Source of the DNA: Syngnathus acus
Taxonomy: Eukaryota > Chordata > Actinopteri > Syngnathiformes > Syngnathidae
Reading direction: 5' to 3'
Length of the DNA stretch: 64,000 nt
Assembly (NCBI RefSeq): GCF_901709675.1
Contig: NC_051089.1
Coordinates: forward strand, 3,636,476 to 3,700,475
Shown here: positions 55,711 to 64,000 of the stretch, piece after piece
Numbering within the stretch: the first letter of the stretch is position 1
How the letters are laid out: every line of letters begins with the position of its first letter
Made by a program: the position numbers and the translations under genes
The notes under the pieces: generated by a model
Seen by the model: the letters and a program-made list of their open reading frames with translations, nothing else
Databases searched by the model: none
What the model was told of the DNA's origin: nothing

Positions 55711-57960
55711 CTTTCTTCTTCATACCTATATGGTTTAAAAAAAATACATTTGACCAGGTTAACTTTAACAAGACAAGAAATGATTCTTGGGAACTTTTTG
55801 AATTGTGGGGAAAAAAAAAGAAACTTTAAATTCCTCGTAAGGAAGTCTTGGAGAGTGAAAGCTGTATGAAATATAACCTGACAGCTTAATAAAAAGCAAA
55901 AGAATGCGAGTGATGTTCAAACATCAATGAAGCGGTTTCATCATCGGTAGCTATGGGAGCCAGGAAGGAACGCCGCTCCCGTCTCGCAGGTGGGGTCCCC
56001 GCCGGGCCTTCACATCAAAGCCGACCAATCAGGAGGCTCCTCTGCTGTGGCTACATGAATGAGCAGCTTCGTATGCGAGTAAATGACGTAGTGAGTCATC
56101 TATTATGAGCCTGTGAGTGAATTAATTCGAACCCAAACTCTTCAGTATGTGTGTCAGTCCCTGGGTTGACCTCCCGCCGCGCCCTCACATCAAAGGCAAA
56201 CAATTTCCGTACACGCGGCTGTAGCGTATCGGCTAGCAGGTGGCATTATTAGCACATTTAGCCACGCGGAGGCAATTAAAAGAAGCACATTAGCCTGGTG
56301 TGCTAATTAAGCACATGCGGCTTAACATCATTGGCCTGCATTTAGCGCGGGCGTGAATGTTAATTGCATCTTCATTATCCTATTCATCTTATATGAACAT
56401 GTCATTTCTCCACTCTTTAGCAACATGCTAGCATAAAAGCGTTGGGCAACGGTAGGGGCCTCCGACAGAGCCAATCGCGTGTTAAATTGATGGAACCCCT
56501 CGTCGCTTTCTATATTGATGGAGCCCTTCATCGCTTGACGCATTGAAGGGGGAGCGCTATCGGTAAAGGTCAAATGCATCCGTGAACGGAGCTTGAGTGC
56601 TGAGACGTAGACTGTCAAAAAAAAAAAAAAAAGACGCGAGACGTGAGCCGCATGGCTAACGAAGGCGAGACTCCACTCGATGTTGATAGATGTCTGACAC
56701 GGACGATTATGTCAGAATACGCTCAGAATACAAGACAAACACACCAGATACAATCACAGTTTTTGAGTAAACTTTGCTTCAGATTTGCCATGCACAAATG
56801 TAAATTCTAATTATGTAAGCCCCTCGGTGTAATTAAGCGCAAAGTCTGACTGACCTTCTGCCTCAGACGAGATAGTGACGACGTGGATTTTTTTTTTTGC
56901 CGCTCGCCTACGTTGAATGCATTTGGGTAGCTGTGGTTGAACGTTAGCTGCAGGTGAGGAAGGTGCTTATGCTTGTTGCCGACAAAAGAGAGAGCTCAGC
57001 GTGTCCTTATCAGCCACATAGGAAATGTTCACAGGATTTGAGCTGGGAAGAGGATTGGCTTTATCGCAGAAAAGCCAAAAGCAACTTCATGCCTACAAAT
57101 TGAATAGAACAGAAGAAGGAGCAGAGCCACATGCCCGAGATGCTGGCCGGCCAATCATAGCACGGCGCAGAGGTACAAAGGTCTGTCTAATTAACACCAA
57201 GCGGACGCCTGTCACAAATTGCCTTTCGGCAAACCATAACTCGAGTATGACAAAGTGTGAGTTTGCGAGTTTATCTGCGCTGGGTCAACTGATGCTCAGG
57301 CGTAGCCAGCCTCGGAGACGTCCACTTGATTAAAAGTCACTCCAATAGCCAGCAGAGCAGAAAGTCTCCATTTTGTAACAGGATCTTCACACACTATGTC
57401 AAATCCAAGCTGGACTCTGCAGGTTCTATTTTCCTGCCCAGCGGCAGAAGTGGCCGAGTCTAAAATCTGACTCGAGGCGGGTTAGACCTTGTATTTTCAA
57501 AGATGGGCAACCCAGACTCTAAATACTTTTTACCTACCTACATTTTTTTTTTTAATGCTGCCTCCATTCAGTTTTTACATTTACATATAACTGTTTTGCA
57601 CAATCTGCAGTCTTTTTGTTATTCAGTGTGACACCATTGTGCAACCTTCCAGAATCATCTGCTCTCCTCGAGTTCCCGCTGACTTCACATAAAAAAAAAA
57701 GTTTGAATGCTAAACTATGGTGGTTTCCTGTCAAAATAAGCATGAACATGACAGAAAAGGCTCTTATTTTGAATGATGTAATGAGGCGTGGAAGACAAAG
57801 CCAGGCCACGGTGCTGTGACTTTGCCCTCATTGCTTATTCAATGCAGCTAACGCCTAGCGCTGTTGCAATTAGCATGAGGGAAGAGTCTTCTTTCAGCTC
57901 CTCTTCTTCAAACATTGACAAACTAAAGATCACGGGACCACCACTATCTTTTTGAAATCT
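55711..57960. other. intergenic, no gene seen
   Basis: Contains a loose direct repeat (CCGCCGGGCCTTCACATCAA at about 56000 and CCGCCGCGCCCTCACATCAA at about 56177) and a 32-bp doublet around TTGATGGA(A/G)CCC at 56480-56545. No gene. Confidence 0.5.
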
Positions 57961-58920
57961 TTACCCTTTTTTCGAAAGCCAAACCCCGTTTGAACTATTT
58001 AATATTTTTCTCAAGCCTAGCTTATAAGTCCAACTTTGTCTTCAAACTCTAAGCTAATTTGAAATTCAAACCTTAAAACCTTTTTTGTCGACCTTACCCA
58101 ACCTTCGACTCTGAAATCTCTCACCTCATTTGAAACCCTAATTTCAAATGAATCATCATATTGGCTACAAATCCTGATTTGAAACATTAATCTTTAGACA
58201 TTCAACCTGGAAGTGGACAAACAAGTCAACAAATGTTGAGGAACCTCCGCAGTACGTTGGGTCCATCACTTCACACCAACGGCAACAAAGTGGACACTTG
58301 AGACAAAAAACACACAAATTCATGCGCACACACACATGCAGAGCACAGTAAGTAATTGTGAATCGATAAACAATTCCAGGAGTGTATCATAACACACTGC
58401 TAAGTGACCTCAAGTCCCTGACCAGCAAAGCTCGTCTCCATTTCCACGCTAATGGAGACCCCGGTCACACGAACCCCCGGACTGATATCCTCGGGAGACT
58501 CTACGGCTTCCATGCTGGAATTTATCATCAGCGGCAACATGTGAAGTCATCTGCTTTCATACTTTGAAGTTTAATAGCGCCGAACAGAAAGTAGCGACCC
58601 TGTTCTAAGAATAAAAGTCACGTGGGTAAATTGTAACATGCTAGTTTTACAATCATCTGAAAGAAAACTCCTAATTGGCCAGAAAATTCAATATGACAGT
58701 CTTTGTACCATAATTGTCATTTATCAAGGCTAATTCCGAAATGTATCTCGAAATCCTGATTTGGAACCCGCACTCGAAACCCTCACCGTGACTCAAAATT
58801 TGAAACGCTAAGCCAGATTTCCAAAGCCTAACATTGGCCTGAGCTTGAAATCATCAATTTAAAACTTTAACCCCTAATTTGAAACCCCAACACCTGCGTG
58901 AAACACAAAAGCTAATCTGA
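57960..58920. repeat. decayed AATTTGAAACCCTAA minisatellite, two patches
   Basis: Words such as ATTTGAAACCCTAATTTC, CTAATTTGAAATTCAAACC, CTGATTTGGAACCCGC and CCTAATTTGAAACCCC recur at 57960-58200 and 58730-58920. These are the complement of the words near 240-570. Confidence 0.5.
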
Positions 58921-60499
58921 AGAAGTGACAATTAAAAATGTACGTGATAAAATCCACCTTGGAGGTGAGGGAAGGGAAGCGTATTGGAATTTTGGAAGGA
59001 GGCTATTTCAAACCAGGAAATGATGAGACCAAAAAAAGCAAAGTCATTCATCAGTCACGCAACACACACACACACGCGCGTACACAAATTGGCATGTTAA
59101 TTTTAGCCGGAAATTAGTCATATATCAACTTGCCTTTATGTTGATTGGACCCAATTAGCTAACTGCCAACATGCTTTCATTCCATTATATTTGTTAAATA
59201 TGCTTCCTACGTTTGCCCGTATGATTTTTCATGTTTCCCGCCACTTGTTATTGTTATGCTATTTCCAGGCCTATTCATCTTCAAATTCCCTTTTTGACCT
59301 CATCCGCTAATGCGTGTGGAAAACATTAGGATGCAGACATTGTTTTTTTTTGTCAAATTCACACAGCTTTATAAGACAGGACAAATGAGGGGAAATAAAG
59401 GAGCTCATCTGATTGTTTTTAAGACATTTTCTTAAAGAGAGTCACATTAATACAAAGAGCTATCATGGAGTACCAGTACCTTAATATACCGCAGCTGTTA
59501 AACCACATTTTTATATTCTGTAACATGAGTACATGGTCAGAAGAAGCCAACGTTTGCTTTGCTCAAGAAGGGGAAAACAAACAAAAAATATATAAAGTGT
59601 TGTTAGTTCATCCGTGAAAAGAAAGAACTCACCATGAAAGCCTGCAAATGATCACAACTTGTGTCAGAATGTCTTTGATGGTCACCACAAGAGAAGACAT
59701 AAAAAGTTTCTAGGGCTTGTCGTCCCGCCTTCACGGCGTACTCGAGAGATCTCACAACAAAAGTCGCTAAAAGTCCACGAGGAAACATCCATGGCAGCAC
59801 ATTTCAACACTCGGGTCACTCAATATGTTTACATGACGTTTTGGGAGGTTAGTCCAACTGAAACCAGATTCAGAGATGTATGTAACGATTTAAAATTTTT
59901 ATCTATTGGGTCGTGGAAGAAAGAAAATTCGCATTTGTGTCCTGGATTTAAAACTTTGAAAATCGTAGTTGACATTTTACAAGAATCGATCTGAATTTTA
60001 CAATACTGGTTAAGTCTGAAATGATAAGAGATGCTATTTTTTTTTTTTTTACAAAAATATGATGGAAATAAAGTTGTTACACTTGCAGAAATCAAAGTCT
60101 ATGACAAAGTATAAAATTAGAAAAAGAAGAAACTATTTCAAACAGAAAATTAGTCGTACAGTTCCCAAATACTCCTCCGATTATATGTCGGACTAAAGCG
60201 AGCATGTAAACGTACTGAGTGGAAAAAAAACATCGGAATTTGCTGATCACTGCAAGATCGATAAAGTACCTGCTTGAGGCTGAAGTGGCTGTTTTTTTTT
60301 ATCAGCTTGTCTCCGCTCAAAAGGCCACGGGTGCGACGATGTGTAACTCGCTGACAAAAGAACAAAACGAAGAAATGTGAAGGATAAGCGACATTTTCTT
60401 GATTCTCGAGATAAAACACTCTGCAGTTGACATTTAGGTGGAGGTGCAGCACGGGGAAAATAAAATTACACGGTCAGTTTGCACAGCGTCACGTTTTCC
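58921..60499. other. intergenic, no gene seen
   Basis: AT-rich non-coding DNA with a short CA/CG run at 59064-59080 and a T run at 60038-60050. Confidence 0.5.
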
Positions 60500-62467
60500 C
60501 TCATCGGAAACAGGCTGAAGCAGTGGCCTTGAAATGAAGAAGAAAAAAAAGATTTTCCAGTTCATCTGATGTTGGCTAATTAAGCGCTAATCTGGTTTGT
60601 TGAGTCCCGGCGGAGCTAGCTGGCTAGCAGTCTCGTGGGGGTGACTCAAGTTTGTAACTTCCTCTACAAGTTTGGGCGGCAAACTTACACTACTCTCAAA
60701 AACCTACATTTTGGACTCTCACACGAATTTCACAATGAACCTAAAATGTAATATACAAGTGAACTTATTTATACTTTCTGTAATCTTTTTCTGGAATGAG
60801 CTCAGGCTAAATCTGTTTCCCAAGAGCGCTAGTGTGTGCTATCATGTTGATTAGCATCTAATTGCCGTGGCAGCTCAAAACCATTTCCTGTTTCTTCACC
60901 AAATCAGTTCGTTAGTATCAAGCTCCACCAGATTTTTTTGAAAATACAGCCATCAAAACATTGTGAAAAATGAGATTTAGTAGCCATGTCAAATTTCAAC
61001 TTCACATACTAGACAAATGGGCGACGCTAAATTGTGAATTTTTCTTGCTTGTGTGTAGAGTTCGGTGGCAAAGTTTGACGATTCACACACAAACATGAAA
61101 TTCTAATAACTGCAGCACCACAAGGTTAAAAAAAAAAAATTGGTTCATTGCGAACATTAGATTTGGTGGACATGTATGACACAAGCAGACCCACAAAAAA
61201 ACATCCCGAAAGGCACAGGAAGCCAGTCTGGTTCCGGCGGGGTCTGCCCACCAAGCTTGATAACTCGTTATCTCCACATTTTGACAAAAGACCACAACCT
61301 TAAGCGCCTCCTACTGGCAGAAATGTTTTACTCTATAGATCCTAATTCCACCTGACACTGCGATCACTCACTGCACACTTTTTGCTTTAGCCTGTTTCCG
61401 AGTTATATCGAGCCTCTCTCTTGACGGCGGTGGCTTTCCTCTTGAACATGAGAGCGAGTGCCTCGGCTAACTCCCGGCAAGAAAGCAGATAAGCAAAGAA
61501 AGAAAACGTTGAATTATTAAAGTCTAAAGTTTCTTCTGTGAGTTTCCTTGCAGGAGGGGAAAACACCTGCAACCAAAAATAGCTAACTTCTTACTCTGGT
61601 TTTAAAAAAAAAAAAGAAAAACAGCAGTTTTCCCCTCAATCTAAAAATGACAGCGCATTTGTGTGCGTGAGCGCATGGGCCGCAGGAACGCAATGTCCCG
61701 AGCGAGAGTAGCAGTGAGGTGGCGTGACGCCAAAGTCTTTCTTTGTGGCTTTTCCCACCGGCGGTCGGTCGGCTCACTGTCAGCCACCCAGATCACAGTC
61801 AGAAAAAGGAATGGGAAATAAAAGTTGGCAAAAAATAAGTTAACATAACTTTTGACACGTAGAACTTTACAATATGTACATTCTCTTTTTGTTTTTCCTT
61901 TTTAAATTAAAATAGATTTGTCTGTTTGTCGGATTGGTCCTTTCCGTTTCCTCCCGCCGCCGCCGCCGCATCGCATTCCAGCCAATCAGAGTGCAAAGTA
62001 AGGCTTCCATCCTTTTTGAAAAGTCTCAACAGTTTTGGTCGGCGGCATCTCGGGCAGGGCGGGCGGCGCCCTGCCGGGACCTCGACAAAAACGAAAAAAA
62101 AAAAACAAATAAATATAAAATATATGTCACATTTCTATATATATTCATAAAACCAAACGCCAAGGTGGGTTCTAACTCTTCCTATCAAACCGTGGCCCTT
62201 TTTCGTCGTCAATCTCAATATCTGTTTTTTTGTTTTTTTTGTGGGGAGGGGAAAAAGAAACGTCTTCAAACCTGTACAGCAAGTAAACAAAATGTAAAAG
62301 TGCGTATTTTTTGTTGTTTTTGTTGTTTGTTGTTTTATCCACTATATCCAAAAGTGTTGCAGGCACTTAAGTCCTTCCCAAACATTGTAGGTGGTTTTCC
62401 TCGACAGTGACGCAGGGGGGAGGGGTAGGGGGGGATCGGTTTGGCTATTCCCGTACTGGATGAGTCT
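60500..62467 (-). other. ntrk3: ntrk3 3' UTR / downstream region, extent unknown
   Basis: This sequence follows the ntrk3 stop on the minus strand. It is AT-rich, with A/T runs near 62092-62104 and 62226-62239 and a short CCG run at 61955-61970. No coding sequence is recognisable. I could not identify a convincing minus-strand polyadenylation signal, so the boundary is arbitrary. Confidence 0.3.
61304..61317 (-). promoter_or_regulatory. CTCF-like motif (one mismatch), minus orientation, near ntrk3 end
   Basis: The reverse complement CCAGTAGGAGGCGC differs from the consensus CCASYAGRKGGCRS only by A for K at the ninth base. It lies about 1.15 kb past the ntrk3 stop and points back toward akap13. 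Confidence 0.35.
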
Positions 62468-62653
62468 CTAGCCCAGGATGTCAAGGTAGACGGGCGTGGC
62501 CTTCCCCATGGCGAACAGGACCTTCTGGATGTCCTTGATGTTGAGCCGCTGTTGCGGCTCACGCTGCCAGCAGCCTAGCATGATATCGTACACCTCCTTG
62601 GGGCAAACGCGGGGTCGGTCCAGCACGCGACCCTGCGTGATGCAGTCGATGAC
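62468..62653 (-). CDS. ntrk3: ntrk3 (TrkC) last coding exon, kinase end and PLC-gamma docking tail
   Basis: This is 62 codons on the minus strand, from acceptor CCCGCAG to TAG at 62468-62470. It reads [18 protein letters not shown], then [17 protein letters not shown] (the conserved CW..P..R motif of tyrosine kinase C-lobes), and ends [10 protein letters not shown]. The Tyr in PVYLDILG is the PLC-gamma docking tyrosine of Trk receptors (known). The frame joins exactly to the upstream exon. Length and ending match the full-length kinase isoform. Confidence 0.96.
   Translation of the reverse strand, partial: VIDCITQGRVLDRPRVCPKEVYDIMLGCWQREPQQRLNIKDIQKVLFAMGKATPVYLDILG

Positions 62654-64000
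<1,347 letters not shown>

Noticed and set aside
57025-57333. 102-residue open frame
   Set aside because: No recognised similarity, no splice context, and composition like the surrounding non-coding DNA.

Overview
The window is vertebrate nuclear DNA, almost certainly from a teleost fish. It has short spliced exons with canonical splice signals, compact introns, abundant (CA)n and tetranucleotide microsatellites, and decayed dispersed repeats of kinds common in teleosts (tRNA-derived SINE pieces ending in GGATGGATGGAT, an RTE-like LINE tail, L2-type tails, hAT elements with CAGTGGTCCCCAACC ends). Nothing suggests a prokaryote or a virus. Gene names rest on protein resemblance recalled from known families; no search was run.

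Region 1 (1-28 kb, + strand) holds the 3' half of akap13 (AKAP-Lbc), a Rho guanine-nucleotide exchange factor and kinase-anchoring protein. I assembled 30 exons (3570-25963) whose phases all agree. They give 4203 nt, or 1400 residues plus a stop. In order they encode Ser-rich linkers with PKA-type RRHS/RRxS motifs, a C1 zinc finger, the DH (RhoGEF) domain, the PH domain, a long Glu/Arg/Gln coiled coil and a Lys-rich tail ending in EIFFC. The amino-terminal half, including the RII-anchoring region, lies upstream of the window. One intron is GC-AG, two acceptors are NAGNAG type, and one cassette of two small exons is not one I recognise from mammals.

Region 2 (28-62 kb) is a gene-poor intergenic interval. 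I see no protein gene in it, only microsatellites, decayed tandem repeats and transposon debris. Its main landmark is a 5.4-kb nested DNA-transposon structure at 44.4-49.8 kb. This has an outer pair of hAT-like ends, an inner pair of roughly 0.7-kb inverted arms rich in GAACG palindromes, and a core of nine or so 235-bp tandem units that each contain a 90-bp hairpin. In one unit the hairpin loop is flipped. A tRNA-Gln-like pseudogene and a 600-bp telomere-like TTAGGG/GAGCTAGGG array with a 246-bp higher-order repeat follow immediately.

Region 3 (62.4-64 kb, - strand) holds the last two coding exons of ntrk3 (TrkC neurotrophin-3 receptor): the C-terminal part of the tyrosine kinase domain and the PLC-gamma docking tail. 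akap13 and ntrk3 are therefore tail to tail. CTCF-like motifs point inward from both edges of the intergenic interval, which may be an insulated regulatory domain (inference).
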